A DNA stretch of 64,000 nt from Collinsella sp. TF08-11AT (GTDB lineage Bacteria > Actinomycetota > Coriobacteriia > Coriobacteriales > Coriobacteriaceae), in NCBI RefSeq assembly GCF_003437035.1, contig NZ_QSRL01000001.1, positions 62,001 to 126,000 of the forward strand, in the 5' to 3' direction. The notes under the pieces were generated by a model. The model made no database searches, had not been told where the DNA came from, and saw only the letters and a program-made list of their open reading frames with translations. This document shows positions 1-8,773 of this stretch, one piece after another. Position 1 is the first letter of the stretch. The number at the start of each line of letters is the position of its first letter. A program made the translations under genes and the position numbers.

Positions 1-19
1 GGAGGCTTTCAATTTCAAT

Positions 20-96
20 TGGTGCGGCGTATAGGATTCGAACCTATGACGTTCTGATTCGTAGTCAGACCCTCTATCCAGCTGAGGTAACGCCGC
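20..96 (-). tRNA. tRNA-Arg (anticodon ACG)
   Basis: On the minus strand the sequence folds as a complete cloverleaf. The acceptor stem GCGGCGT pairs with ACGCCGC, and the anticodon stem TCTGA/TCAGA encloses the loop CTACGAA with anticodon ACG. The T arm carries GGTTCGAATCC. The 3' CCA is encoded. ACG is normally deaminated to ICG and reads CGU/CGC/CGA. Confidence 0.95.
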
Positions 97-173
97 AGCG
101 CAAAACATATAAAACCACTTTAGCTTATTGGAGTCAAGCACAATCTCAAACTTTTTTTTGGAACGCAGTTTTG

Positions 174-551
174 TCATGCTGCTCCGCATATACCGTCGTT
201 CCCCGTACGATCGATTGGCTTTTCGATCACGTCAAACTTAGCATCAAGTTCCCTCAGGAGCGATCTCACCCGCTGGGCACAATCATAATCGGCAAACGAG
301 ATACTCAACATGCGAGCAACCTGGTTAGATGTCCGGACCCCATAGAAATGCTCCAGGGCCACAAGCCCCTCGTGCGCCACAAACGTCTCAACCACATGCG
401 GCGACTCCTCGTAGCACCATTGGGTCAACGGACCCTCGCTCGTCTGTCGAACCACCAGGCCACCCATGCCAGACGGCTCACACGTCACAAGCAGGTACTC
501 CCCGCCCTCGTCGCTCTCAAACAAAACCACCCGATCATCAAACAGCTCCAT
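174..551 (-). CDS. Hypothetical acidic protein, 125 aa
   Basis: I do not recognise the family. The product is a small soluble acidic protein with no signal peptide or membrane segment. It begins MELFDDRVVLFESDEGGEY and has a hydrophobic/charged alternation that suggests a compact alpha/beta fold. The start at 551 is supported by a good Shine-Dalgarno (AAAGGGGAC) about 5-8 nt upstream. It lies between a hairpin that follows serS and the tRNA-Arg gene, in the same direction as both. Function unknown. Confidence 0.7.
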   Translation of the reverse strand: MELFDDRVVLFESDEGGEYLLVTCEPSGMGGLVVRQTSEGPLTQWCYEESPHVVETFVAHEGLVALEHFYGVRTSNQVARMLSISFADYDCAQRVRSLLRELDAKFDVIEKPIDRTGNDGICGAA

Positions 552-676
552 CGCGTCCCCTTTCTCTCGCTCTTATTTGGCAAAAGCATAGCAGGTAGAT
601 GGCTGTATACAGAACAGTTGTTCGTGTGTTTTCTATTGAGCTGTCCGCACGGCATGGTATGGACCTGCGCACGAAA

Positions 677-702
677 TAGGGCGCCCCCGAAGGAGCGCCC
701 TT
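677..702 (-). terminator. Hairpin after serS
   Basis: GGGCGC and GCGCCC arms flank a short loop, and the hairpin lies 23 nt after the serS stop on the minus strand. The following T tract is weak (TATTT), so termination may be partial and could allow read-through into the 125-aa gene. Confidence 0.5.
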
Positions 703-724
703 GCATATCCCCTATGCAGCCAAG

Positions 725-2008
725 TTACGCGACCGGCTCGATCTTCTCGAGACCGCCCATGTAAGGACGCAGAACCTCGGGGATCGTAATGGTGCCGTCG
801 GCGTTCTGGTAGTTCTCCAGAATGGCGGCCATGGTGCGGCCGGCCGGCAGGCCGGAACCGTTGAGAGTGTGCAGGTAGCGCGAACCCTTGAAGTTCTCGG
901 GGTCACGATACTTGATGTTGGCGCGGCGAGCCTGGAAGTCACCGCAGTTGGAGCAGGAGCTGATCTCCTTGTAGGCGTTGTAGCTCGGCAGCCAGACCTC
1001 GACGTCGTAGGTCTGACGGGCAGAGAAGCCCAAGTCGCCGGTGCACAGGCCAATCACGCGATACGGAAGGCCCAGCTGCTGCAGCAGGTACTCGGCCTCG
1101 GCGGTCATGCTCTCGAGCTCCTCGTCGGACTCCTCCGGCTTAGCGAACTTGACCATCTCGACCTTGTCGAACTCGTGCTGACGGATGATGCCGCGGGTGT
1201 CGCGACCGGCGGAACCGGCCTCCTCGCGGAAGCAGGGGGTGAAGGCGGTGTAGCGGCGCGGCAGGGTGTCGGCGTCGAGAACCTCGCCGGCGTGCAGGTT
1301 GGTGAGCACAACCTCGGCGGTAGGGATCAGGAAGTTGTCGCCCGAGACGTGATAAGCGTCGTCCTCGAACTTGGGCAGCTGCCCCGTACCGAACATGGTC
1401 TGACGCTTGACGACGATGGGCGGCCACCACTCCTTGAAGCCACGACTCGTGTGCGTGTCCAAGAAGAAGTTGATGAGGGCGCGCTCAAGACGGGCGCCGG
1501 CGCCACCGAGAACGGTAAAACGGCTGCCGGAGAGCTTGTTGCCGCGCTCGAAGTCGAGGATGTCCAGATCGGTGCCCAGATCCCAGTGCGGCTTAAAGTC
1601 GAAGTCGAACTCGCGCGGGGTGCCCCAACGACGGCGCTCAATGTTCTCGTCCTCGTCCTTGCCGTACGGCGTGGCCTCGCAAGGGATGTTGGGCAGGTGA
1701 GCCATGAAGTCATACTGCTCCTGCTCGAGAGCGCCTCGGCGCTCGGCCAGACCGTCAATCTTCTCGTTGACGGCGCGCACGGCCTCCTTGGCGGCCTCTG
1801 CCTCGTCCTTCTTGCCCTCCTTCATCAGGGCGCCGATCTTCTTGGACTCGGCGTTGCGCGTAGCCTGGAGCTCCTCGACCTCGGTGATGACGGCACGGCG
1901 CTCGTCGTCGAGCTCAAAGAACTTCTCGCGATCCCAAGATGTCTGGCGGTTAGCCATGGCGACATCGATGGCATCGGGGTTTTCGCGAACAAACTTGATA
2001 TCAAGCAT
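725..2008 (-). CDS. serS: Seryl-tRNA synthetase
   Basis: Charges tRNA-Ser with serine (class II aminoacyl-tRNA synthetase, cytosolic dimer). The 427-aa length is typical. The N-terminal third is the charged two-helix coiled-coil arm that grips the tRNA long variable arm. The catalytic domain shows the class II motif 2 region ([21 protein letters not shown]) and a motif 3-like end ([17 protein letters not shown]). I chose the ATG at 2008 ([10 protein letters not shown], the family N-terminus) because CCGGAGGATC lies just upstream. The in-frame upstream ATG at 2035 would add nine residues without family support. It is monocistronic or followed by the 125-aa gene. Confidence 0.97.
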   Translation of the reverse strand: MLDIKFVRENPDAIDVAMANRQTSWDREKFFELDDERRAVITEVEELQATRNAESKKIGALMKEGKKDEAEAAKEAVRAVNEKIDGLAERRGALEQEQYDFMAHLPNIPCEATPYGKDEDENIERRRWGTPREFDFDFKPHWDLGTDLDILDFERGNKLSGSRFTVLGGAGARLERALINFFLDTHTSRGFKEWWPPIVVKRQTMFGTGQLPKFEDDAYHVSGDNFLIPTAEVVLTNLHAGEVLDADTLPRRYTAFTPCFREEAGSAGRDTRGIIRQHEFDKVEMVKFAKPEESDEELESMTAEAEYLLQQLGLPYRVIGLCTGDLGFSARQTYDVEVWLPSYNAYKEISSCSNCGDFQARRANIKYRDPENFKGSRYLHTLNGSGLPAGRTMAAILENYQNADGTITIPEVLRPYMGGLEKIEPVA

Positions 2009-2119
2009 TAGATCCTCCGGCGATATACATTCCATTTAGGTTGCAACCTTGTACATGTATGGGCAAGTATATACTTATGAGCGTTTACGACCCAACTCAA
2101 CTACGCAAGAAGGCACCCA

Positions 2120-2293
2120 ATGGACGCAGTTTTTTCCTTTTTGTTTGGCACCCGCACCGGTTTTGCCATCCTTTTCGCCGGCGGCATCCTGCTGTTTGCG
2201 ATTCTTGCCTTTGTAATGGAGAAGCGCACCCATAAGATGTATGTCGACCGCGGCCCCAAATCCGAGGACGAAGAAGACGGCTTCTGGGACTAA
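2120..2293 (+). CDS. Small single-span membrane protein, 57 aa
   Basis: A short gene starts at ATG 2120 with AGAAGG 8 nt upstream and ends in TAA at 2291-2293. The protein starts MDAVFSFLFGTRTG. It then has one strong hydrophobic helix (about residues 14-33, GFAILFAGGILLFAILAFVM) and a short basic then acidic cytosolic tail ending EDEEDGFWD. A strong terminator follows directly. It is divergent from serS. The good RBS, the terminator and the coherent topology make it likely real. Function unknown. Confidence 0.7.
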   Translation: MDAVFSFLFGTRTGFAILFAGGILLFAILAFVMEKRTHKMYVDRGPKSEDEEDGFWD

Positions 2294-2452
2294 CCGACCA
2301 AAAAGGGACAGGTTTATTTTGGTCGGTTTTATCTGGACAAACGCAAGCGCCCCGCAACTGGAATTGAGCCAGTTGCGGGGCGCTTTTTCCACACAAGACA
2401 AAACCGCAGGAAAAACCTGCCAAAATAAACCTGTCCCTAAATGGCAGGTTTA
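2292..2452. repeat. Pair of inverted REP-like hairpins around a terminator
   Basis: Two units share the 19-nt core AGGGACAGGTTTATTTTGG in opposite orientation (left about 2292-2329, right about 2412-2452). Each unit is itself a hairpin. The left stem is AACCGACC/GGTCGGTT and the right stem AACCTGCC/GGCAGGTT, so the stems differ by matched changes on both sides. The right unit overlaps the proC stop codon. The arrangement resembles a BIME (paired REP units). Confidence 0.8.
2347..2388 (+). terminator. Rho-independent terminator of the 57-aa gene
   Basis: A perfect 15-bp stem (GCGCCCCGCAACTGG with its complement) and a 7-nt loop are followed by TTTTT on the plus strand. It is nested between the two REP-like units. 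Confidence 0.9.
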
Positions 2453-3220
2453 CTGGAGGGTGGCGTCGATGGCCTTGACCAGGGCGCTGCGCATGCCGGC
2501 GTCCTCGAGCGCGACGACGCCCTTGATGGTGGCGCCGCCGGGCGAGCATACGGCATCCTTCATCGCCGCAGGATGCTGGCCGCCTACAAGCTGCAGTTTT
2601 GCCGTACCCAGCACCATCTGGCTCACAATGCGATAGGCATCGGCGCGCGGGATACCGTGCTTGACGGCCGCGTCGCCCAAGGCCTCAATCGCCATGGCGA
2701 CAAATGCCGGTGCGCAACCGCCCACGGTACCGCCCACAAACAGCAGGCTCGTGTCGAGCTCGACGACGGCGCCAAGCTTACCGAGCAGGTCGAGCACAAC
2801 AGCACGTTGCTCGTCGTTGAGCGTAGAGGACTTCTCGCAGGCGATAACGCCCTCGCCCACTGAAACCGGCGTGTTGGGCACCGTCGAGATGTGCGCGACA
2901 CCCGGCAGGACCTGTTCCCACTTGGCGCTGTCCCAAGTCCAGGCGACCGAAAGGACAACCTTGTCGGCAAGAATGTCCTTGAGCGGAGCGAAGACCTTCT
3001 CGATCATGTACGGCTTGACCGCAGCAACCACGATATCAGATGCGGCGACAACCTCCGCCGCATCATGGCAGGCGACCATCCCACGCGCCTCGCAGCGCTC
3101 AACCAAGGCGTCGTAGCGGCCCGCGCAGGCGCACATGTCGCTCGCAGTCACACCGGCGGCAATCCAGCCATCGGCCATGGCGCTCGCCATATTGCCAAAA
3201 CCGACAAATCCGATCTTCAT
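2450..3220 (-). CDS. proC: Pyrroline-5-carboxylate reductase
   Basis: Last step of proline synthesis: NAD(P)H-dependent reduction of pyrroline-5-carboxylate to proline, in the cytosol. The 256-aa product begins MKIGFVGFGNMASAM, the Rossmann GxGxM dinucleotide-binding motif of ProC. The C-terminal half has the conserved DxxTxxxG-like segment (VCSPGGATIKGVVALEDAGMRSAL). I chose the ATG at 3220, eight codons inside the longest frame, because the Rossmann strand starts directly there and GAGAGGAC lies upstream. The stop codon lies inside a REP-like hairpin, so that hairpin is part of the transcript 3' end. Confidence 0.95.
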   Translation of the reverse strand: MKIGFVGFGNMASAMADGWIAAGVTASDMCACAGRYDALVERCEARGMVACHDAAEVVAASDIVVAAVKPYMIEKVFAPLKDILADKVVLSVAWTWDSAKWEQVLPGVAHISTVPNTPVSVGEGVIACEKSSTLNDEQRAVVLDLLGKLGAVVELDTSLLFVGGTVGGCAPAFVAMAIEALGDAAVKHGIPRADAYRIVSQMVLGTAKLQLVGGQHPAAMKDAVCSPGGATIKGVVALEDAGMRSALVKAIDATLQ

Positions 3221-3293
3221 ATCACATAGTCCTCTCAGACACATTCCTCAAAACGAAAGGTATTGTCCCACGTCACTGTTTCGTATTGCCGAC

Positions 3294-3764
3294 CTATTTG
3301 TGATACGGCTCGCCACGGCTAATCTTGCAGGCACGGTAAATCTGCTCTAGCAGCACTACACGCGCCAGGTTATGCGGCAAGGTAATGCGTCCAAAGCTGA
3401 GCATCTCGTCGGCTCGTGCGCGCACGTCATCGCTCACGCCGTCCGAACCGCCGATTACAAAGGCAATGTCGCTGCTGCCTCGCAGCATAAGATCGTCGAG
3501 CCTCGCCGAGAGCTCCTCACTCGAACGCTCCTTGCCCTCGATAGCCAGCAGGATCATATGCGCTCGAGACGGCAAGGCGGCAAGAATCGCCGCCCCCTCC
3601 TTGTCATGCGCGGCATCCACGCCGCCCGCCTTGGCCGGGTCGATATCGGCCACCTCGCGGATGTCCACCTTGGCATAGGCGCCCAGGCGCTTGGTGTACT
3701 CGGCACACGCGTCCTTCCAAAAGCGCTCTTTGAGCTTGCCAACACAAACGACGGTGTATTTCAC
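3294..3764 (-). CDS. rlmH: 23S rRNA (pseudouridine-1915-N3)-methyltransferase
   Basis: SPOUT-class SAM-dependent enzyme that methylates pseudouridine 1915 in helix 69 of 23S rRNA on the assembled 70S ribosome. The 156-aa length fits the family. The knot region is clear: LLAIEGKERSSEE, then FVIGGSDGVSDDV, then SFGRITLPHNLARVVLLEQIYRA and the end ISRGEPYHK. The start codon is GTG at 3764. Its RBS (AAGGAG) lies in the last codons of the upstream SPFH gene 7 nt away, so the two are probably translationally coupled. Confidence 0.96.
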   Translation of the reverse strand: MKYTVVCVGKLKERFWKDACAEYTKRLGAYAKVDIREVADIDPAKAGGVDAAHDKEGAAILAALPSRAHMILLAIEGKERSSEELSARLDDLMLRGSSDIAFVIGGSDGVSDDVRARADEMLSFGRITLPHNLARVVLLEQIYRACKISRGEPYHK

Positions 3765-3770
3765 GCGTGC

Positions 3771-4709
3771 CTACTCCTTCGAACCGTTTTGAACTTTGCC
3801 GGCGGTCAGCATCTGCTCGAACATAGAGGCCGACTGCGAGAAGTCGCTCGGCAACACGACCGTCGAGTTTTTGCCCGTACGTGCGAACTCCGTCATCATC
3901 TCGGTCCACTGCGTAAACATGAACAGCTGGTTGGCCTCGTCGTTACCGACGCCCGTCTCCTGGATGATCTCGAGCGAATCCTTGATGCCCAGCGCGATGG
4001 CCTTGCGCTGGTTGGCGATGCCCTCGCCCGCCTTTTCCATCGCCTCGGCCTCGGCGGTCGCCTCGGTGACGCGCTTGATGCGGTCGGCCTCGGCGAGCTC
4101 CTGCGCCGCAGCGCGCTTGCGCTGGGCGGCGTTGATGTCGTTCATGGAGTTCTCAACCTCGGTCGGCAGAGCGATCTTGGTAATGAGCGTCGACACGAGG
4201 GTGAAGCCGTAGGCGGCCATCTGCTCGGAAACGGTAGCGTTGACATCCTTGGCGATGTCATCCTTCTTGGCAAAGACCTCATCGAGTGTGTAGACGGGAA
4301 TCGAAGAGCGCAGGGCATCGGTGATGAAGTCACGCATCTGGTCGACGGGCTCCTGCAGCATATAGTAGCTCTTGTAGATGCCCGAATCCGCCGGGCCAGC
4401 ACCCATGTCATAGCTCACGTGATATTGAGCGGAGATCTCAAGGCCGATGGTCACGTTGTCCTGGGTCTTAACGTCGATGCCAAATCCGTTTTTCATGGTG
4501 CGTAGACTCACCGTGGCGGCCTTGCGGTCGATCACGGGTATCTTCATGTGAAAGCCCGCGTTGACGATGCGGTTGAACTTGCCCAGGCGCTCGATGATCA
4601 CAGCATGCTGCTGTTCAACGACATAGCAGGCGTTGGGAAGCAGGAGCAGCAAGATGATGATGGGAAGTAGAAGGCTCGTAAGGGCAGCGGTGATACCGGA
4701 TAACAGCAT
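3771..4709 (-). CDS. SPFH/Band 7 membrane protein (stomatin-like)
   Basis: Membrane-anchored scaffold protein of the SPFH (stomatin/prohibitin) family, which oligomerises at membrane microdomains. The 312-aa protein has an N-terminal hydrophobic hairpin (about residues 1-27), then VEQQHAVIIERLGKFNRI and the SPFH beta domain. An Ala/Glu-rich coiled-coil segment follows (about 185-225, RAAAQELAEADRIKRVTEA). The start ATG 4709 has AGAGGAGAG upstream. It forms a two-gene operon with rlmH. The specific client of this scaffold cannot be inferred from the neighbours. Confidence 0.9.
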   Translation of the reverse strand: MLLSGITAALTSLLLPIIILLLLLPNACYVVEQQHAVIIERLGKFNRIVNAGFHMKIPVIDRKAATVSLRTMKNGFGIDVKTQDNVTIGLEISAQYHVSYDMGAGPADSGIYKSYYMLQEPVDQMRDFITDALRSSIPVYTLDEVFAKKDDIAKDVNATVSEQMAAYGFTLVSTLITKIALPTEVENSMNDINAAQRKRAAAQELAEADRIKRVTEATAEAEAMEKAGEGIANQRKAIALGIKDSLEIIQETGVGNDEANQLFMFTQWTEMMTEFARTGKNSTVVLPSDFSQSASMFEQMLTAGKVQNGSKE

Positions 4710-4786
4710 GGTCTCTCCTCTGATAGGCACACGTTGGGACTAGGATACCCGCACGAAGCAGCTGTGTAACACCAACAAGAGGACCC

Positions 4787-5005
4787 GTGGTCAAAAAAGA
4801 CCAAATATGAGTACTGTTACCAGTTTAGTAACAGCGTATTTGGGTCAAAATCGCCTCTTTGAACCCGAAGTCTATCGAAATTACTTCATTTCGTCTCATG
4901 ATTGAGTCAAATTAGCGTACATCTGTTGCGTAAAATGAGCAAAAATGGCTTCGTGAAATGTCTCTATTTTCGTGCCAGTACTCATATTTGCCACTTTTTG
5001 ACCGC
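4787..5005. repeat. Inverted-repeat element A (219 bp, MITE-like)
   Basis: This fills most of the 390-nt gene-free stretch between the SPFH gene and tRNA-Leu. Two arms of about 35 nt (4787-4821 and 4971-5005) are imperfect reverse complements sharing CAAATATGAGTACTG and GGTCAAAAA. The left end also holds a small palindrome, CTGTTAC/GTAACAG (4814-4834). The AT-rich interior has no coding frame I can support. It resembles a non-autonomous mobile or palindromic repeat. Confidence 0.7.
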
Positions 5006-5061
5006 AGGGGCATCTACCGCGCGAAATCGATAGGTCAAATCTGCCAAAAACGGCCCGTAAC

Positions 5062-5088
5062 AAAAAAGCTCCCATTGCTGGGAGCTCT
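5062..5088 (-). terminator. Terminator of tRNA-Leu
   Basis: On the minus strand AGCTCCCA/TGGGAGCT form a stem followed by TTTTTTG, just downstream of the tRNA 3' end. Confidence 0.9.
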
Positions 5089-5097
5089 TTCATTCAA

Positions 5098-5184
5098 TGG
5101 TGCGGGCGAAAGGACTTGAACCTTCATGGGGTTGCCCCCATACGGACCTGAACCGTACGCGTCTGCCAATTCCGCCACGCCCGC
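5098..5184 (-). tRNA. tRNA-Leu (anticodon CAG)
   Basis: Class II tRNA with a long variable arm (TGGGGGCAACCCCA). The acceptor GCGGGCG pairs with CGCCCGC. The anticodon stem TACGG/CCGTA encloses loop TTCAGGT with anticodon CAG. CCA is encoded. Confidence 0.95.
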
Positions 5185-5227
5185 GTGCAGGAATTAGAAT
5201 AACGGAGCGCCACCGTGAACGCAAGAA

Positions 5228-6145
5228 CTATTTTTGAAAAAGTTTGCAAGCATTTTCCCAAGCGGCTTGCGCGATTGTTTCGGCGTCCTCACCAGTGCGA
5301 TCGACACGGTCGTTGACCAGCGTGTTTGCCGTGATTGAAATCATTGCCGGCTCGCACTCAAGACCTCGAATGGGCTCCGGCGCCATATACGGGCAATCCG
5401 TCTCGAACAAAATGCGATCGAGCGGGGTCGCCGCAAATGCCTCGCGCACGTCATCGTTGCGCTTAAAGGTGGCCGCGCCGCCATAGGCGATATAGCAGCC
5501 CAAACCCACAAAGCGCTCCATCGTGGCGCGGTCCTCGCCAAAGCAGTGCAGCACACAACCGGCCTGGGGCACGCCCACCTCACGAAGCACGTTGTAGGCG
5601 TCCACGTGCGAGGTACGCTCCTGGTCCGTGTCCTCGTGACGCAGATGCAGCTCCACCGGCACGTTACGGCACACGGCAAGCTCGAGCTGGCGCGCCATGC
5701 AGTCAATCTGCACGTTATGGGGCGCCGGCGCGATATCGTCGTCATAGTCCATGTGGTAGTCCAGGCCGATTTCGCCAATACCTGCGCATAAGGGGTCATC
5801 GAGTGCGGCAACGACCTGTGCGTGAACATCGTCGGTATAGTCCGGCGCGCCATACGGATGCACGCCGGCAAGATATTTAATCTGCGGAATATTCTGCATT
5901 GGCAGAATCTCGTGCGTTAGCCAGTCGCTATAGTCCGCCACACTGCGCTTATCGGCAATGGGGTCGAAGATCGTCACCAACAGGTCGACGCCCGCGGCTT
6001 TAGCGCGCGCGAGCGTCTCGGGCACTTCCTTGCCCCAAAACGAAAGCAGGTGCGCATGAGTGTCAGCAAGCGGCGCCAGCGGCTCCGGACAGGCGACCGT
6101 TTTCTTTTTCTTGGTAAACGTCACACGTTCGGCATTAGGCATCAT
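5228..6145 (-). CDS. tatD: TatD-family metal-dependent hydrolase (putative DNase)
   Basis: Amidohydrolase-fold enzyme of the TatD/YcfH family, usually Mg-dependent 3'-5' exonuclease activity. Visible motifs are the metal-binding DTHAHL near the N-terminus, GIGEIGLDYH with the catalytic Glu, PVELHLRHEDTD, CVLHCFGED and ILFETDCPYMAPEP. Two in-frame ATGs (6145 and 6142) sit 7-10 nt after AGGAGCTC. The gene overlaps the end of rsmA by 11 nt, so it is translated with rsmA. A short Lys-rich stretch (TKKKKTV) precedes the barrel and is not a family feature. Confidence 0.92.
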   Translation of the reverse strand: MMPNAERVTFTKKKKTVACPEPLAPLADTHAHLLSFWGKEVPETLARAKAAGVDLLVTIFDPIADKRSVADYSDWLTHEILPMQNIPQIKYLAGVHPYGAPDYTDDVHAQVVAALDDPLCAGIGEIGLDYHMDYDDDIAPAPHNVQIDCMARQLELAVCRNVPVELHLRHEDTDQERTSHVDAYNVLREVGVPQAGCVLHCFGEDRATMERFVGLGCYIAYGGAATFKRNDDVREAFAATPLDRILFETDCPYMAPEPIRGLECEPAMISITANTLVNDRVDRTGEDAETIAQAAWENACKLFQK

Positions 6146-6995
6146 GGATGAGCTCCTGGGCCAGACGGACAAAGTCGGCAACATCGAGTGTCTCGGCTCG
6201 CGTGGTCGGCGCGATACCGCAAACCTCAAAGGCGGCATCGAGCACGTCCTTGGCAAAGCCGTTAGCACTCATGGAATTGCGGATAGTCTTGCGACGCTGA
6301 GCAAATGCGGCGTCAATCACACGGGCTACAAACTCGCGATCGAGTCCTTCGGGCACCACGCCTTCAACGCGGTCGATGCGCACGACGGCTGAGTCCACAT
6401 GCGGCGCCGGCATAAAGCAGCGCGGCGGCACCTCAAAGCGACCCGTCACCTGCGTATACAGGCCGAGCTTTGCCGTATAGCCGCCATAGGTCTTGTTGCC
6501 CGGCGTCGCGGCAATGCGATCGGCAACCTCCTTTTGCACCATGACGACGGCACGCTTGAGCGCGGGCATCGTCTGGAAGAACTGCAGAATGATCGTCGCT
6601 GCCACGTTATAGGGCAAGTTCGCGACAAATACCGTGGGCTCGCCGCCAGCAGCCTGCTCAATCTGCTCCGGGTCCACCTTGAGCGCATCGCCCATAATAA
6701 AGCGGAAGTTGGCATAGTCGGCGGCATGGGCATCGAGCACCGGTTCGAGCTCAGGATCGGCCTCAATGGACGTAACGCACGCCGCTTCCTGCAGCAACGC
6801 AAGCGTGAGCGTGCCAACACCCGGGCCAACCTCGAGCACGCGCTCATCGCCCGCAAGCTCGGAAAGTTCGCAAATGCGCTCAATCACATGGTTGTCGATC
6901 AGGAAGTTCTGGCCCAGGCGATGCTTGGTCGCAAGGCCAAACTCCTCCAGCAGCTCCCTTGTTGCCGTGGGGTTTGCCAAAGGCGAAGTTGTCAT
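6135..6995 (-). CDS. rsmA: 16S rRNA (adenine1518/1519-N6)-dimethyltransferase (KsgA)
   Basis: Dimethylates two adjacent adenines in the 3'-terminal hairpin of 16S rRNA with SAM and acts as a late 30S assembly checkpoint. The 286-aa product shows KHRLGQNFLIDNHVIERI, the SAM motif LEVGPGVGTLTLALL, the acidic IEADPELEP and the catalytic NLPYNVA motif. The start ATG 6995 has GGAGGCAACT upstream. tatD overlaps its end, a common pairing in Gram-positive bacteria. A terminator after metG separates it from the upstream gene, so it probably has its own promoter in 6996-7030. Confidence 0.96.
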   Translation of the reverse strand: MTTSPLANPTATRELLEEFGLATKHRLGQNFLIDNHVIERICELSELAGDERVLEVGPGVGTLTLALLQEAACVTSIEADPELEPVLDAHAADYANFRFIMGDALKVDPEQIEQAAGGEPTVFVANLPYNVAATIILQFFQTMPALKRAVVMVQKEVADRIAATPGNKTYGGYTAKLGLYTQVTGRFEVPPRCFMPAPHVDSAVVRIDRVEGVVPEGLDREFVARVIDAAFAQRRKTIRNSMSANGFAKDVLDAAFEVCGIAPTTRAETLDVADFVRLAQELIHDA

Positions 6996-7031
6996 AGTTG
7001 CCTCCTTAGCATGGTGGCGGCGTCTCGAAGC

Positions 7032-7062
7032 AAAAGGGCATGGACCGTTGCGGCCATGCCCT
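7032..7062 (-). terminator. Terminator of metG
   Basis: A minus-strand stem of GGGCATGG with CCATGCCC is followed by TTTTG, 40 nt downstream of the metG stop. Confidence 0.85.
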
Positions 7063-7102
7063 TACACCTAAACTGCGAATTGCCGATATGGCGCGCGGCG
7101 TC

Positions 7103-8704
7103 TTAACCCAGACGCGGGAACAGCGGCTCGCCCTTCTCGACGGGAGCGCCGCCGGCAAGCAGACCCCAAGCGCAAATGCCCTTGAGATCGTCGCTTGCGG
7201 CCTCGTCCTCGCAGGACAGACGGCGCAGGGCCTCGGCAGAAGTCTGAGGCATGAGCGGCATCAGCAGGTGGGCGGCGATGCGGATAGCTTCGAGCAGGTT
7301 GTAGATCACAAACGCGAGCTCGTCAGCCTTGGCCTCGTCCTTGGCAAGCGCCCAAGGCTCGGAGTCCTCGATGTAATGGTTGGCGGCGTGGATGAGCTCC
7401 ATGACCTCGTCCTTGGCTCCACCGTAATCGAGCACGTCCATCTTGGCCATATAGCGCTCAACCAGGCCATCGGCAATCTTTGCCAGCGGGTTGTCGAACG
7501 CATCGAACGATGCGGGCTTGGCGGGCGCGCAGCCGTCAAAGTACTTGCCGCTCATGTTGAGCGAACGCGAGATAAGGTTGCCCCAGCTGTTGGCCAGGTC
7601 GGCGTTGTAGACCTGCTCCATGCGATCGAAGCTGATGGCGCCGTCGGTGCCGGGCACCACGTCGGTCATGAAGTAATAGCGATAGCCCTCGACACCCAGC
7701 ATGTCGATGACGTCCTGCGGAGCGATGGCGTTGCCGCGGCTCTTGGACATCTTCTCGGCCTTGCCGGTCTCGGCGTTGCGCACGGTCAGGAAGCCGTGGG
7801 CAAAGACATGCTCGGGCAGGGCCTCGCCGATGGCCATGAGCATGGCGGGCCAAATGACGCAGTGGAAGCGGATGATGTCCTTGCCCACGATGTGGAACTG
7901 CGCGGGCCAGCGATAGGCCAGCTCGGCACGGGCCTCGTCGGTGTCGACACCGTAGCCGACAGCCGTCATATAGTTGAGCAGGGCGTCGAACCACACGTAG
8001 GTCACGTGGCCCTCATCAAACGGAACCTGAATGCCCCAGTCAAAGCTCGTGCGGCTCACGGAAAGATCGTTGAGGCCGCCCTCGACAAAGCTGCGCACCT
8101 CGTTCATGCGGAACGCAGGCTCAACAAAGTCGGGGTGCTCGTCATAGAGCTTGAGCAGCTTGTCCTGGAAGGCGGAAAGTTTAAAGAAGTAAGACTCCTC
8201 CTGCACGCGCTCAAGCGGACGGTGGCAATCGGGGCACAGGTGCTGACCGACGCTGCCGTACTCCTCGTCACCCTTCTGGACCTGCGTATCGGTGAAGTAG
8301 GTCTCGTCGGGCACGCAATACCAACCATCGTAGCTGCCCTTATACAGGTAGCCGGACTCCTTCATGCGCTCCCACAGGTACTGTACGGCATGATGCTGGC
8401 GCGGCTCGGTGGTGCGGATGAAGTCATCGTTGGAGATCTCGAGCTTGTTCCACAACTCCTTGAAGTGCGGAGCCTGGCTGTCGGTCCACTCCTGCGGCGT
8501 CATGTTGTGCTTGGCTGCAGCCTCGGCGACCTTCTCGCCATGCTCGTCCATACCGGTCAGGAACTTGACGTTGTAGCCGGCAGAGCGGCGATAACGAGCC
8601 TGGACGTCGGCGATGATGGTGGAATAAGCCGTGCCCAGGTGCGGATCGGCGTTGACGTAGTAGATGGGCGTCGTGATAAAGAACGAAGGCTTGCTTTGAT
8701 CCAT
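7103..8704 (-). CDS. metG: Methionyl-tRNA synthetase
   Basis: Class I synthetase that charges elongator and initiator tRNA-Met. The 533-aa protein has the HIGH-type signature PHLGTAYS (residues 21-28), a zinc knuckle region with CPDC (157-160) and the KMSKS loop at 318-322. It ends without the C-terminal EMAP/Trbp111 tRNA-binding domain, so it belongs to the shorter MetRS class. The start ATG 8704 has GGAGGAC upstream. It lies downstream of rsmI in the same direction with a 69-nt gap. Confidence 0.97.
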   Translation of the reverse strand: MDQSKPSFFITTPIYYVNADPHLGTAYSTIIADVQARYRRSAGYNVKFLTGMDEHGEKVAEAAAKHNMTPQEWTDSQAPHFKELWNKLEISNDDFIRTTEPRQHHAVQYLWERMKESGYLYKGSYDGWYCVPDETYFTDTQVQKGDEEYGSVGQHLCPDCHRPLERVQEESYFFKLSAFQDKLLKLYDEHPDFVEPAFRMNEVRSFVEGGLNDLSVSRTSFDWGIQVPFDEGHVTYVWFDALLNYMTAVGYGVDTDEARAELAYRWPAQFHIVGKDIIRFHCVIWPAMLMAIGEALPEHVFAHGFLTVRNAETGKAEKMSKSRGNAIAPQDVIDMLGVEGYRYYFMTDVVPGTDGAISFDRMEQVYNADLANSWGNLISRSLNMSGKYFDGCAPAKPASFDAFDNPLAKIADGLVERYMAKMDVLDYGGAKDEVMELIHAANHYIEDSEPWALAKDEAKADELAFVIYNLLEAIRIAAHLLMPLMPQTSAEALRRLSCEDEAASDDLKGICAWGLLAGGAPVEKGEPLFPRLG

Positions 8705-8773
8705 GGGGTTAGTCCTCCAGAAAAACGTTGCATACAGGGGATGATTCTAGCGCAAGGGCTGGATATCCTCCAT

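Noticed and set aside
4814..4834. Second NikR-like site (CTGTTAC/GTAACAG)
   Set aside because: Half-site spacing is 7 nt, not 13-14, and it is part of repeat element A, not next to a metal gene.
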